64,000 nt of DNA from Rhizophlyctis rosea (taxonomy: Eukaryota > Chytridiomycota > Chytridiomycetes > Rhizophlyctidales > Rhizophlyctidaceae). Numbering within the stretch: position 1 is the first letter of the stretch; the number at the start of each line of letters is the position of its first letter. The DNA is taken from the NCBI GenBank assembly GCA_027596075.1, contig JADGJC010000011.1:173936-237935 (forward strand), given 5' to 3'. The position numbers were made by a program, and so were the translations under genes. Of the stretch, positions 1-11,697 are shown piece after piece. Under the pieces are notes generated by a model. It worked only from the letters and a program-made list of their open reading frames with translations. It ran no database searches and was not told the origin of the DNA.

Positions 1-1052
1 TCCTGGTGTGATGAGTCCTGGTGCGATGAGTCCTGGTGTGAGGAGTCTTGGCACGAAGGGGAAGAAGAAGGTGGAACCTGTTGTAAGTTTTCTGATTATT
101 CACTTCCACTTCCATTGACCTCTTACATTCCTTCACCCACTCTCAAATTCTCCAACACATCCAGCGCACCGTGCGCCCATACATCGAAATGACATTCCAA
201 CGCCGCCGCACCCGCACCTCCGTCTCTGAAGGCCCAAACCCGCACTGGAACGAACCCCTCTCGCTCCAAGTGCAAGCCCCGCGAGACGATTTCCGACCTG
301 AAGCGTTATTAGAGTCGGATGTAGGCGTCGAGGAAGTGTTTTTGAACTTATTTGATGAGTATTTTGTTGATATGAATGTGGTAAGTTTTCGTGGGGAGAG
401 GTGGAGATGGGGGGTGTTGTTGTCGATGATTCCTTGTTGACCAGTGAAACCGCCATGCAGGATGAGCGAGACAGGGAGAGGAAGATTCATCAACGGAAGG
501 AGAGGAATTGGTTGGGGAGTCTGGCGATTCCTTTTAGTACTATTCATGAGCAGACTCGGGTAGGTGTTACCCCTCACAGTACCCCAGTCCTCTTCCAATA
601 GCAGTTCTGCCCTGCGCGATGTTGTTCTAACTCACGTCAACAGATCGAAGGCCACTTCCGCGTCAACACTCCGGCAATCATGCTTGGGTACGAGAAGAAC
701 CCGGCGTCGACGGAAGATGGAGCGGTATTGATTGGAATTGGAGAAGAAGCCACAACAGAGACGGTGTTACATTTATTCATTACATTGGAGCCGCCATTGG
801 TGCAACCTTCCAAGATGAAATTAAAGGTAGGGCAGAACTTTCCGCATCACGACTGTTCGGGCACCATCAATCATCCACTTGGTTGCGAGAAATATGGGTA
901 AACTCCATAATCCTAACAGCCCCTTTCTCCCCGCCAAACAGTTCACATCAAGCGAACCCCAAAACCTCCTCCGCTACATCTCCCACCACCTCTCCAACCT
1001 CCCCCCCCAAACCCACCCCCCCCTCCCCCCAAAACTCCCAAACCGCTCCTGA
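1..1052 (+). CDS. CC2D2A: CC2D2A homologue, ciliary transition-zone protein, 3' part (5' end outside window)
   Basis: Exons read as 2-82, 165-380, 461-559, 644-826 and 942-1052, joined by GT-AG introns with consistent phase. The second exon starts RTVRPYIEMTFQRR and carries EGPNPHWNEPLSLQ and the FLNLFDE segment. The third and fourth hold NWLGSLAIPFSTIHEQTR and TPAIMLGYEK. These blocks follow the C2 domain of animal CC2D2A in order, so the family call is firm. CC2D2A is part of the MKS module at the base of cilia, which implies a flagellated stage. Oddity: the reading frame ends at 1050-1052, soon after the C2 domain. Animal CC2D2A continues for several hundred residues with a transglutaminase-like region. 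The last exon lies in long C runs, so an indel could have created this stop. The final 79 bases overlap the opposite-strand PHD gene. Confidence 0.85.
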
Positions 1053-3321
1053 AACTTCATCAAACTCCTCTCCAACCTATCCAAAAGATCCATACTGGTC
1101 TCCTTCTCCTTCACCTCCCCCTCACCTTCACCTCCCACACCCCCCACCCCCACCACCTCTATCTTTCCCTCGCCCTCCCCACCCCTCAAAGGACTACTCC
1201 CACTCCCACTCCCCTCAGTACTCAAACTACTCAGACTGCTCGAACTGAGCGCGTCGTGGTTGTGGTGGTTGTGGTGGTCCGGTGCATGGTGTTGGTTGTT
1301 CGAGTCGGGTGGGGAGAGGGGTGTGGAGGATGGGTCTTGTCTGGAAGGCTTGACAGGCGTCGTCATGGGAGGTGACGCGACGTTCCGTCCTGGTGGTGAT
1401 CCGGCCTCCGCGGCGGTCGGAAGCGCCACAGTGGCCGCGGTTGATGCTGATGATGATATTGCTGTTGCCGAGGCGGGTGGTGCCTGTCCCGTTTGCTGCG
1501 CAGGACTCAACTCCACCTTCGATTCGCTCGCCATCTGTACCTGCAATCGTGTGAGGTAATCCGACAACTGCTTAACGCGCTTATTCATCTCCCCCAACGA
1601 AGCTCGGTTGTGCCATGTCCGAATCTTGACCGGAGGCGTTGCAGGCCCAGGTGAGGCTGGATCTAGGTCGTTTTTGGTGGATGGGGAAGACGTTTGGTGC
1701 TGCTTGGACCGGGAGTCGGCGCCTACATTTGACCCGCTGCCGGTTCGTTTGCTCTGACTAGGACGGCCCTTTGACCCGCCGTTGGCTACGCCATTCGGTC
1801 TTCGTGGCGCCTCTGTTTTTGCTTTCTTGCGGGAGTTTGGGTCGGGCGATTCGGCCGGCTCGAGCTTGCGCTTGGCGGTTTCGGGTTTAGGGTCGGGTTT
1901 GGTGTTGTTGGGCTTGTTGTTGTTACGCTTGCTACTGCCGTTGCTACTGTTACCGTTGCTATTTGACGTTTCCGTTACGGCGGCTTTCCGAGATGGGCGA
2001 CCGTTGCTTGCATCTGGACGACTGGAAACTTCGTTCACCAGTTGATCAGAGTCGGATCCGCCATCCTCACCATCTTGCTTGACGCTGGATGGATTGGACA
2101 TCCGTCTCTCGGACCGTATCGGTTCGGGAGGTGGGTCTCGCTTTCTTTTGTTGGAGTCTTGTGATCTGGACTCCGATCGAGACTCGGTCTTGTTCATTCT
2201 CTTAGCATTCGTCCCTGAACGGTCCCTGGACTCATTGAGCTTCAACCGTTTACCGGGTTGAGGTTCAATCGGTGATGACCCTTCAGAGGAAAGAGGTGTA
2301 TCTAATAAGATCATGAATATAACGGTCAGGGATGAAGGAATTTGCATGAGGAACGTAGGATTCTCCCACCTTTACCACTCCGTCTACCATTTCTCGGGAC
2401 TTGACTTTTCGCTTTCCCATTGGATGGTCGTTGCATCTTCACATCGTTCCGTTTTTGCTTTTGACCGCTCTTTTCGTTCGCGTCTTCAAAGTCGGACCCC
2501 TCATCCTCTTCCTCCTCTTCCGACTCGGATTCTCGGTGGATCACATTGCCATTCGCCAAGGGACTCGCGTCAGGTTTGAAGAATAACAGCTCACTATATG
2601 GCTGAGCTGCTTCCCGGCTGGTCATGGTGTTGCGCTTTTTTGGAGAGTTTGTTCGGGACGGCGTGATGCTCGCAAGTCGCTCTCGATGAGCTTTTGAAAT
2701 TTTCCCTTTGCTGGAAGTTACATAAGCCAAGTCAGTAGGTTCAAAAGCTCGCTTCTGTCAACAAAGTAAGAAGTGCTCACGTGATCCATGTGTGGTCTTC
2801 TGGTCTGCATTCTTCGCAATAGTAGTGTTTCGGAAGTTTCTTAGAATTCATATTCATGCAGTCACAGTGCTGCCATACCGAGCATTCCTCGCACTGAACC
2901 ATTACACCGAAAGACTCTATAAGTGGTAGGAAGAGAGGTTACGTAAGGAGGTGCGCATGTGTGAACGTCGACATTCAGCCGGGTGGGACCGACTGCTGAC
3001 TGGGATACGATTCCAGTCAACGGGTGACAGCTCGTGGGGAGATATGGCACCTACCAGTGGACATGCACACACAACGAGTGATCTCTTCCTCGTCATCACC
3101 CACGAATTCCTCTTCCGGATCCGACTCTGGAGGCCGACGGTCTTTGGTGGACTGGTTGCGAGAAGACGTGGACGACCGGCGTGGGGAAGGAGCAGCTGTG
3201 ATTTCGCACAGACAAAGTCAGTGAACGTTGACCTAAGACATATGGCTGTCAGCCTTGCAAGTGACTGCAACGAACCTATCGAGACGAGCGTGACTGACAC
3301 GGATCCTCGTCGTGAAGACAT
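974..3321 (-). CDS. PHD-finger protein, Cti6-like (Rpd3L-type histone deacetylase complex subunit)
   Basis: Exons on the minus strand: 3276-3321, 3055-3195, 2781-2916, 2376-2754 and 974-2301. The start at 3321 (MSSRRGSVSV) is chosen because it splices in phase to the next exon. A PHD finger is assembled across two introns. It uses Cys57 and Cys59 (TRCVCMST), Cys71 and Cys74 (QCEEC), His79, Cys82 (WQHCDC), and Cys96 and Cys99 (YYCEECRPE), a C4HC3 pattern. The MVQCEECSVWQH and YYCEECRPE wording is typical of fungal Cti6-like fingers that read methylated H3K4. The rest (about 570 residues) is disordered, rich in Ser, Lys and Arg, with an acidic run and a coiled-coil-like tail. Oddity: exon 3 ends in phase 2 but exon 4 needs phase 0, a one-base mismatch I could not resolve. 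Bye1- or Set3-type PHD proteins are alternatives. Confidence 0.75.
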
Positions 3322-4648
3322 GGTGGGTAAGTTCAACGAAAGTGGAGACAAGGAAGGGAAATTGTTTCGATTGGTAGAAAGGACAAGGACCTGTTGTATA
3401 GTGAAAAAGACAGCAGTGAGTGGGAACTTCTTGTGCACCATTGCATGAGCTCTTGTACACGGCACTGGAGAATTACAGGGCCTCCCCATGCACAACATAC
3501 AGCGGCTCAAAGTCGAAGGATGGTCACTTACATAGAGTATCGCGAACAGGCGCTAGGGTGTGAGCCGACTCCACTCTACGGATACGGCAAGGTATATCTT
3601 CGATTCCCTCGTCGCCTGCAGAGGCGTGAATGGAAAGTTGTTCGTGCAGATAACGATGCGTAGAGCAGGACAGTCACAAAGGGTTAAGTTTCGACACTAT
3701 CCGCCGAGAGCGTTGAAGTTGACGAGGTCTAATTCAAGCCAAGTCCACGCTGGCAAACGGGATGGGTGATTGAGCGGAACACTAGTGTGGGCTGGAGTTG
3801 GTTCTGCTCTCTTGCTATCAAAGAAAGCTAAAGAGTGCGACAGAGGTGAGCGATTCTATGGAGGGTATGCAGTGGCGATTCTACCCCGATGCCGATATGT
3901 GAAGAAGGATGAGTGGTTGCAGTATAATTATCAACCGAAGCAGTCAGGAGCGTTATAATTGGCAATGAAGGGATAATCCATGGTTTTCGTCACCCTTTTC
4001 AGTGAGGTGTTTTCTCACGGGGGAGTGTCTGGCTGGTGTCTCACGCTGGCCCTGTTCTGGCCTGGTCAGGTTCTAATTCCTCTCTCTCACACATCCAACA
4101 GTCTAACTGTGAATTGTGCATGAGCAGAAGGCCAGACCAGGTTTGGTCAAATCACCCAAATTCTGACCCCCCATCATTATACTAAGCCACAATTGATGGG
4201 GGCTCTGATGGAGGGCCAACTCACACAACCCCGTCAACGTGAAGGGCCTTCTATCCTGGATAGCTCACCACACTTGGCCGGTTATGTGTAGCATTGGTCA
4301 TTCAAACGGAGGGCACATCATCTGGCTGGACACATTTATAGGCTGGGAGTACAGCCGGCCCAATCGCACCAAATCCTGGATGGACATCGGACCTCTGGAC
4401 ACCCAATGATCCACGCCTCACAAGACACAAATGCATTACCGAATTACCGGATGAATGTGGCGTCCCTTCACTCGGACGGCGTGGCTTGCGTTCAGCCTCA
4501 GGCTTGGCTTCTTCTGAAATCGTGAGTCGTGACTGCCCCAACTTGAAACTCATCGCACTCCAAATTTTACGTAAATAGCACCGGGCAAATCGTCGTGAAT
4601 TTCTGTAGATCAACATAATACTTGACACAGACCCTGCGATATACCAAC
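3322..4648. other. Intergenic; small hairpin, no supported gene
   Basis: This lies between the divergent starts of the PHD gene and eIF3g. The open frames here lack any recognisable domain and overlap each other on both strands. The only structure noted is an inverted repeat, CCCCCATCA at 4168-4176 and TGATGGGGG at 4194-4202, with a 17-base loop. Confidence 0.5.
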
Positions 4649-6296
4649 ATGCCTGCGTGAGTGAACAGCTGTGGTATGGGTTTACGGGTACAGGATTGCT
4701 CATTTTACTTTTCATTTCGCAGCGAAGTGCTGTCAAACAAGACAAACTGGGGTGACGTCCTCGACGACACTCTCGGAGACGGTGGGTATCCAACTCTATG
4801 CATACCAGTTCAGCAGTCAAAGTGCACCGATCACCATGGCTTATGCGAATTCACCTCCACAGAAACAGAGGACATTCAACAAAACGGGCCCATCACCCAC
4901 GAAGAACCCGACGGAACCCGCGTAACTGTAGAATACCGCACAAACGAGGATGGGAAAAGAGTAAAAGTGACACGGAAGACCCGCATGCGTTTGGTACAGG
5001 CACAAGTCAACCACGCCGTCGCAGAGCGAAAGGTCCGTCCATGCCATATTCAACCCAAATTGCATCCCTTCACCTCCCACGCGTCCACCCTAACACCCAA
5101 CCCCCTCACAGAAATGGAAGAAATTCGGCGAAGCCTCCGGCCTAGGTCCCGGCCCCGACTCCAACTCCACCTCCTTCGGCGAAAAAGTCTACCTTAAACT
5201 CACCACCACCCTCAAAGAACAGGACAACGCCCCCTCAGAGGAGAAATCCCCCTTGCAACTCGCCCTCGCCAGCGCCGCTAAGAACAAAATCAACTGCCGT
5301 ATTTGCAAAGGCGATCACTACACTTACAAGTGTCCGTACAAGGACACTCACCAGCCTTTGGACGAGATTGCGCCCGCGGAGACGAAGGATGCTGGTTAGT
5401 GTTTTTGGTGTGGGTGGTGGGTTGTGGTGAGGGGATGGTGAAAAAGGCGGGTGTGTGTGGATGTGGGTTGGATGGAGGAGCGTCGACCGTTGATTCGGAA
5501 CCTGGTGGGGTAGGAAAGAGGCAAGCTGATGTTGAGACGGTTAGGGCACTTGTTCGTACATCGTCTGATCGGCTGTCTTTCTTTGGTCGTGAACACCATG
5601 GAATCGAACATGGAGGGGCAGGGACACAGGATTCTGGCAAGGCAGACAGGGGCCTTGAAAGGCCTATCTGAAGTGAAAAAATCCCGTGCTCGAAAATGCG
5701 AGAGGGGAAAACAGACTTATCCGACTCATCATCTAAATCTTCCTTACCAAACAGCACCAACAACCGAACCAACCGCAACCCACGACGCCTCCGGCAAATA
5801 CATCCCCCCCTCCCTCCGCGGCGGCGCCAAACCCTCCGCAGGCTCCACACCCCCAACCGGCGACCGCATGTCCGACCGTAACCGCGACGACCTCTCCACC
5901 ATCCGTATCACTAACCTGTCCGAAGACACGACGGAGCAAGACGTTAAGGATCTTGTTTCCCGCTTCGGGCATACGTCCAGGGTGTTTGTGGCAAGGGATA
6001 GGGAGACGAACACGTGTAAGGGTTTCGCGTTCGTGAGTTATTATTCGAAGGAGGATGCGGAACGGGCGCAGAAGGCGTTGAATGGGTATGGGTATGATAA
6101 TTTGATTTTGAGGGTTGAGTGGGCTAGGTGAGTTTTTTGTGTGTTGTTTCTAGTGGCGTTTTTTGTGAGTGGATTTTTGGAGGTGGGGTGGTATGGGTTT
6201 TACGGGGAGTGTCGTTTTTTTTGTGGGGCTGTCGTTTGGTCTGCGGTTGACTTACGCATCTTCCGTTCATTTCTTTACAGGAGCAACAAGGATTAA
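4649..6296 (+). CDS. TIF35: Translation initiation factor eIF3 subunit g
   Basis: Six exons (4649-4656, 4723-4781, 4863-5032, 5112-5394, 5755-6127, 6281-6296) give 302 residues with every splice in phase, starting MPAEVLSNKTNWGDVLDD. The first exon is only eight bases. Characteristic eIF3g features appear in order: the N-terminal TNWGDVLDD motif, the basic KKWKKFGEAS segment, a zinc knuckle with Cys141, Cys144, His148 and Cys153 (CRICKGDHYTYKCPY), the GKYIPPSLR motif, and a C-terminal RRM from about residue 215. In the RRM, IRITNL is RNP2 and KGFAFVSY is RNP1. The protein ends LRVEWARSNKD. eIF3g is part of the eIF3 complex that recruits the 40S subunit and supports scanning and reinitiation. 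The fourth intron, 5395-5754, is unusually long for this window (360 bases). Confidence 0.95.
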
Positions 6297-6623
6297 GGAG
6301 TCGGCGGGGGAAATCACGTATTGGGTTTTTGTTTGGGCCTGTCGGGACAGGTCCCCTGTTCAGCAATCTTCTTTCTTTTCACTGTGAATAGAGATGTTAA
6401 TATATATTCTGTTTTGCGATTTTACATGGTAAAAGCCATCGTCGATGTGAAGGAGGAGAGATGTGACTTTTGGGACCAAGCGGGACCAGGGGTCAGAATC
6501 ATCCGAAGGCTATTTGATCATCCACGTTTGACGGGTCTATGGAGCGCGGCAGATCTTGTATGTTGATTTCGTCCCACTCTCAATGAATGACAGTATGAAA
6601 TAAACGCACAGCGCTAGGATTTA

Positions 6624-8107
6624 TCACTTCTTGCCAAAGAACGACGCAATATTCTTCATCCCCGTCCGATCCGCTTTTGCAAGCGCGTTCTGCGCTGGTG
6701 TGAGCTTCTTTTTCTGGAAAGGTTTGCGATGTGAGCAATGCAGTGCGATTTTCAATCTTTGCTGCCACAGCCGGCGTTTGATCTAAACAGATCCCCTCAC
6801 CTTAGCACCTCCCTTCCCCTTATTCTCACTCGCCGAGCGCTTCAGACTGGGAATGTCTTCCTTCTGCGCGTCCGGGTCGTCGTCGACGGACATGGGGATC
6901 GATGTTGTGTCGGGTAGGATTTGTGGTTGGAGCCTAGAGAGTTGGGTTGATGTCAAGGGAAGTGTTGAGATAGTAACAATCAATTCAAGGAAGCGCGCGA
7001 TGAAACCATACCCATAGCTCTCCATCAACATCTCCGACCACTTCGCAGGTATACAATCGGATATTACGCGGAGGACGGTTCGTAGTCTATTTTCTGAGGT
7101 GCGGAGTCAGTTGGAATGTGATTTGTTGAAGAACCAAGATCTTTTCAGTGCCCGACCTTGCTTTTCAGACTCCGACATATTCCGTTCATGATATCGCGCG
7201 ATTTCGAAAAATGTGTAGGTGTCGAATTTCGATAGGAGAAGAGTTGCCTGCATGGTGGGAATGAGACATTTTTCATTCGCGATTGTAGGCAATTCGCCAT
7301 GAGAATATCTACTGTTCAGAAAATGCTAACCTTGGCCTTCAACCACCCCACCACCTTCTCATCATTCAACCGCCAAAACTTCGACCCGCCCACATCTGCT
7401 CATGAACAATAATCAGCTAAGGATGATGCAGGGGGGGTGTAAGATATCTCCTTTCGTCGAATATTGTCGTGGTGGTAACCAACCTTGTACGTCCGCTATG
7501 GTTGTCAGCTTCGCTTCCAGGGCATGGAGAGAGGAAAGACGGGAAAGAGAAGGGTACTGGTCGTTGTATAGGACGTCGTCTAGGGAGACGTATCGGCCCG
7601 GTTTGTCGGGTGTCTGTAGAGCGTTATGTGATTGTTGGTGGACGGGGTGCACGACGGATGAACGGAAAACATTGCTACAACACCTTCTTTCTTGACTCAT
7701 CAAGTAATGGCAGCAAAAGGTATAAAGGATCGAACGCACTCATGATATGTAAATCTCCCTCTATTCCGCGTGTTGTGAGTCAACTTCCCGTACAACAGCC
7801 AGGTAACAGGGTGTCCAAACCAACCTTTCACCACCTCATTCCCAACAAACCACGACCGAGTCTGCGCACTATCGACCTTCTGCAGTTCCAAGAAATTGAC
7901 GTTGTTCTCTATGACGAAGCATACTTCTGTTCCTGTTCGTGGGTGCGGTAGGAGGACGATAACGGCGTTGGGGTCTTCTTTGGAGGCTGGGGAAAATTCA
8001 CTTTCAGTTTGCGAAATTTCAGCGGAGGGTTGCTTCTGAGTGCGGAGAGAGCTTTCTCACTTACCTTCGACGGGGTTTGTGCTTTTCAAACAGATCCAAC
8101 GAGACAT
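6624..8107 (-). CDS. RNASEH2B: Ribonuclease H2 subunit B
   Basis: Nine exons on the minus strand: 8065-8107, 7825-7986, 7684-7760, 7484-7613, 7331-7395, 7157-7247, 7012-7093, 6801-6933 and 6624-6713. All joins are in phase and give 290 residues from MSRWICLKSTNPVE. Conserved landmarks match the animal subunit in order: SWFVGNEVVK, SAFDPLYLLLPLL, the GRYVSLDDVL segment, VVGWLKAK, a helical domain ending IPAKWSEML, and the tail TPAQNALAKADRTGMKNIASFF. That last stretch resembles the human PCNA-interacting end (M-x-x-I-x-x-F-F), so recruitment of RNase H2 to replication forks is probably conserved. RNase H2 removes ribonucleotides and RNA-DNA hybrids; B is a non-catalytic scaffold. The gene is convergent with eIF3g, with 327 bases between stops. 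Confidence 0.93.
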
Positions 8108-9022
8108 CGTGTATACGTGCTGATTCTATTTTCGGTTGAGTGATGGTTTGTGTGGGATTTCGGATTGGCAAGCGTGGGAAAATGGCAGGAGCGTGGGAAA
8201 GGTCTGAACGAGAAGCTTTGGGAAGACCTCAAAATGACTCAGTTCGTCCAGACGTGTGGACGACATGCCAAGCCACACAATTTCCTCTTGCTAAGCCACG
8301 AACTTTGTTTGTAAACATTCCAAGATGGGGAAGATGGAGTATGCAGACGATACCGTTGTGACAGATTTTACCGACCATTGGAGCGACGGGAGCAATGGTA
8401 GTGGTTCGGGCGCTCATGAGGAGTCTTTCGAGACAAAGTTGAATAGAGAAGCTGCCGACGTGGGCAAATTGAGAGCTGTATCTTTCTTGAAGGAATTCAG
8501 TTAGTGTGCGAAGATCCTGGTCTTGCCTATTCTCCAGGAATAATCTCGGAGCTTACTTCACACGTAGTTATGCCAAAGTAAAATTGGGTTGTGGGGAGGT
8601 GGAGGGAGGTCAGAAAAGGCTAGGAGGGATTTTGGAGAAGGCTTCAGCGGCTTGACCTCATTCCCGGTTATTCCCCATACTGCGCCCGCCGAAACCGGCT
8701 CCGGTCAATGCCCTCCATTCGCCTCAAATTGGCAATGGGATACAAAAGAGGGACAGATCTGACAACATTTCCTTCACTTCTTCCAACATTGAGCCGGAGG
8801 GCAAGGGCGGGCGGGCCAAGTTTGTGAAGGGACTCCACCCCACAAAAGGTCGGGGATCACATCCCAACACAACAAAAAGCAGAGATGGACGACAGCCCCA
8901 GCAAAGTCGAAGAGGGTGGTGGGAAACAAAAGTCGGAGGGGGAGTTTGACAAGATTTCCTTCTCACGACATCTAACATCACCCACTGGACATCTCCCGTA
9001 ACCTCGATAACCCACTATCAAT
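8108..9022. other. Intergenic, divergent promoter region; nothing specific seen
   Basis: This separates the RNase H2B start from the next plus-strand gene. Open frames on both strands (for example 8140-8361 and 8724-8981) have no domain or splice partners and look like chance. Confidence 0.5.
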
Positions 9023-9793
9023 ATGAGCAATCAAGGCTGCGAGTCCCACGTCCCAGTCCGCACGACAACCGGCTGCTACAAAGGAACCCCGAGCTGCAAA
9101 GCCACCGGCACCACAACAGTCCTGACATACTGCTCCGGTACATCAGCATCATCAACCACCCGCATCACCTACACATACCCAACCTGCACTGGCATACCCT
9201 ACACATCATCTTACGTCCCCGACTGCTCCGTCACCCAACTTCTAGCACCCTCCACCTGCCCAGGCGACACCGCGTCGTATGCTTCAACCACCCTCACCTT
9301 TGTAGACTACTTCTGGCGAGACGGCTGCTACAGAGACGTCCCACCCGTCACAGTATATGAAGTTCTAAAATACCCCACAGACGTCCCAGCAATCACCACC
9401 ACCACCGGACCCGCCGCAACAACCACTCCAACCTCAACAATAACCCCTCTGCCCACCACCGACCTATCAACCTCCAACAACACATCAATCCCCAACAACG
9501 GAACAGACCACACCTCAAACAACTCCACATCCAACCCCGTGACAACCGAAGTAACGACAAAAACCACCGTAAACGCGGGTCTAATTGCAGGCATCTGTGT
9601 GGGAGTGGCCGTCATCCTCGTTGCACTTGTTCTGGGAGTCGGCTGTTGGTGGCGAAGGAAACAGTATGGGGCACGATCTAAGCAGTATGGACAGAGGAGT
9701 CCAGCTGGACGGATGGATGTGCCGGAATATGAATCTTACAGAAGTGATGAGGTTCCACATCCGTCGCGTGTGGCACTTAGGCCAAAATACTGA
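9023..9793 (+). CDS. Cysteine-rich single-pass membrane protein with Ser/Thr-rich stalk, unknown function
   Basis: An uninterrupted 256-residue frame. Residues 1-115 carry about a dozen cysteines and many Thr and Ser, suggesting a disulphide-bonded ectodomain. Residues 120-185 are a Thr/Pro/Ser/Asn-rich stalk with several N-x-T/S sites. One hydrophobic segment follows, AGLIAGICVGVAVILVALVL, then a basic WWRRK stop-transfer and a short cytoplasmic tail rich in Tyr and Arg. This is the plan of fungal cell-surface sensors such as WSC or mucin-like proteins, but I see no WSC or other named domain. No N-terminal signal peptide is visible. Either a 5' exon is missing or the membrane segment acts as a reverse signal-anchor. 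Third-position C is strongly preferred, which supports real coding. Confidence 0.7.
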   Translation: MSNQGCESHVPVRTTTGCYKGTPSCKATGTTTVLTYCSGTSASSTTRITYTYPTCTGIPYTSSYVPDCSVTQLLAPSTCPGDTASYASTTLTFVDYFWRDGCYRDVPPVTVYEVLKYPTDVPAITTTTGPAATTTPTSTITPLPTTDLSTSNNTSIPNNGTDHTSNNSTSNPVTTEVTTKTTVNAGLIAGICVGVAVILVALVLGVGCWWRRKQYGARSKQYGQRSPAGRMDVPEYESYRSDEVPHPSRVALRPKY

Positions 9794-11697
9794 AAAGGAG
9801 TGTCGATGGAGGGGAAAATGGTACGAGAAGGGGTTAGTCTGGAAGTCATAATTTGTTTACTGTAGTTGATCTATAGAAACATATCTGTAGGCGTGCTGGG
9901 CGCGTTTGGAGAGGACTGCTAATAATAAAATTGCTTGGAGTATTGCTAGCGTAAACATAATGTGTTCAAAGAGCGTGTGTCTTTGTCAATTGCAATAGTC
10001 TTTGTTTTTGACTTTCTGCCATTGTCTGTCGGGTGTAAAACAGTCAAAATATTTACTGTTGCTGAAAGCAGAGATCCGGTATCATGAAAGTCCTTGGTAG
10101 GTGAGGAAGGAAGTCCGAGACAGATGCAAACATCATTCAGATCGGTCATGTTGTCATTTCCGTCATTGCGATGGGGCGAACAATGAAGAGACTTAGCTGG
10201 CTTTTACTGATGCCCTCAAATCCACTCCTTGAAAACATGCTCAGCATTTCATAGTGGGTTCAAAGACTTTTTTTCTCCTCACCAGGCGCAGCAATACAAG
10301 TCAATACATACTATTACTACTCATACTGCGCAAAATCACTTGACCTCCTCACTACCATATCATCCTCCTCCCAGGTCTCCTTATTATCCTCCTTGCCTCA
10401 TCCCCATACCCAACTTGCGACTCCTCCTCCACCACATTGATCTTTGGCGACTCATCCATCTCATTCCACTCGACTTCTGCCCACCATTTCCCGGAAGTGT
10501 ATCTCATGCATTCCACAGCGAGCTGGATTATATATCTCTTTCTCAGCCTGTTGACCGATCTGCTTATCGTAATAGCACAGAAATGAAATCCCACCTTCAC
10601 TATGTTCAAGCACAGTTCGAGTAATTTGAATGACAAGTTGAGGAAACCGATAGGAATAGCTCTGAGCTCGATCTCTCAATGCAGCATGGTGCTCGCGAAC
10701 CTTGAGAAACGTCAAGGCGGTCGGCAAAGAAGGCCGCCCAAAGAGAACGGTGGATACTGTCCGTACGAACATGCAACTGGGCGTTAAGCTGCCGAAATGC
10801 CGACGACTCCTTCTTCAAAAACGGGCTGATTCGACATGACAGTGAAGCGACATCGGGGGATATCGGAACTGGGTGCTACGCCTTGAAAAGTGGCTCAAAG
10901 GGCTCATGTACAACTAGTGAGTAGTGCGAGATTACGATATGTTTACCTGCGACCTCTGTCAAGTCAGTCGAGCACGTTGCACTGGAATTGGTCAATTGTG
11001 TCAGAAGCCGGTACTGCGCAACAATGTATTCGCCTTTATCAGTGGCAAGAAAGCGCAAGAGCACTGCAGAGGCTCTGCAGTGGAGACTGGAGGCTCTGCA
11101 GTGGAGAGCGGGAAGTTCGTGGACGCTCCCAGGCTTTTAATGAAAGTTTTTAGGCCTTTCCAGTCTCTTTCGAGGCTGTGTGGTCGCGTGAGGAAAAGCC
11201 AACCTTCCAACCTTCTGATTATTCAGCTCCCACAAAATGGAAAGGACGCAGAAGCCGCCAAGGGTCCGACATATCTGCGCCCGCGGTCTCCTCCGAAAGT
11301 TAGAAATTCTAAATTGGCGCCACGAGAAGAATCCGTTGGGGTCCAGCACAGCCCGCTCCTCACGCGACGTGGTACGAAAACTCAAAAGACACTTTTTGGT
11401 GCTGCGCAGCCGGAAGGGTCCGACCGTCGACGATTCGAGGGGCTCTGGGTCTTGCGCAGATTCCGCCCATCAAACTGGTGTTGGAGATTGATCCATTTGT
11501 CTTGGGTCAGAATGCATTGGTCAAATGATAGACTTTAGACATCTATAAAAGCAGCGACCGTCCCCGTCATTTCTTCAACATCATCACAACATCACATTCA
11601 CACACGACAAACAAAGCGCATCCTTCCAAATCTTAACGCTTCACACCACCCTCATCACAACCACCTTCCGCACTCCAAACCCACACAACACCCAAAA
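9794..11697. other. Intergenic with possible minus-strand coding remnant and a 21-bp duplication
   Basis: Two overlapping minus-strand frames at 10461-10772 and 10352-10636 read like protein (for example VLFGRPSLPTALTFLKVREH and AVECMRYTSGKWWAEVEWN). I could not join them with a sensible intron or identify a family; they may be a decayed gene. At 11070-11111 a 21-bp unit starting AGGCTCTGCAGTGGAGA occurs twice in tandem. A TATA box (TATAAAA, 11544-11550) lies about 150 bases before the next gene. Confidence 0.35.

Noticed and set aside
4302..4820. 172-residue minus-strand frame
   Set aside because: It covers the first exons and promoter of eIF3g and shows no domain.
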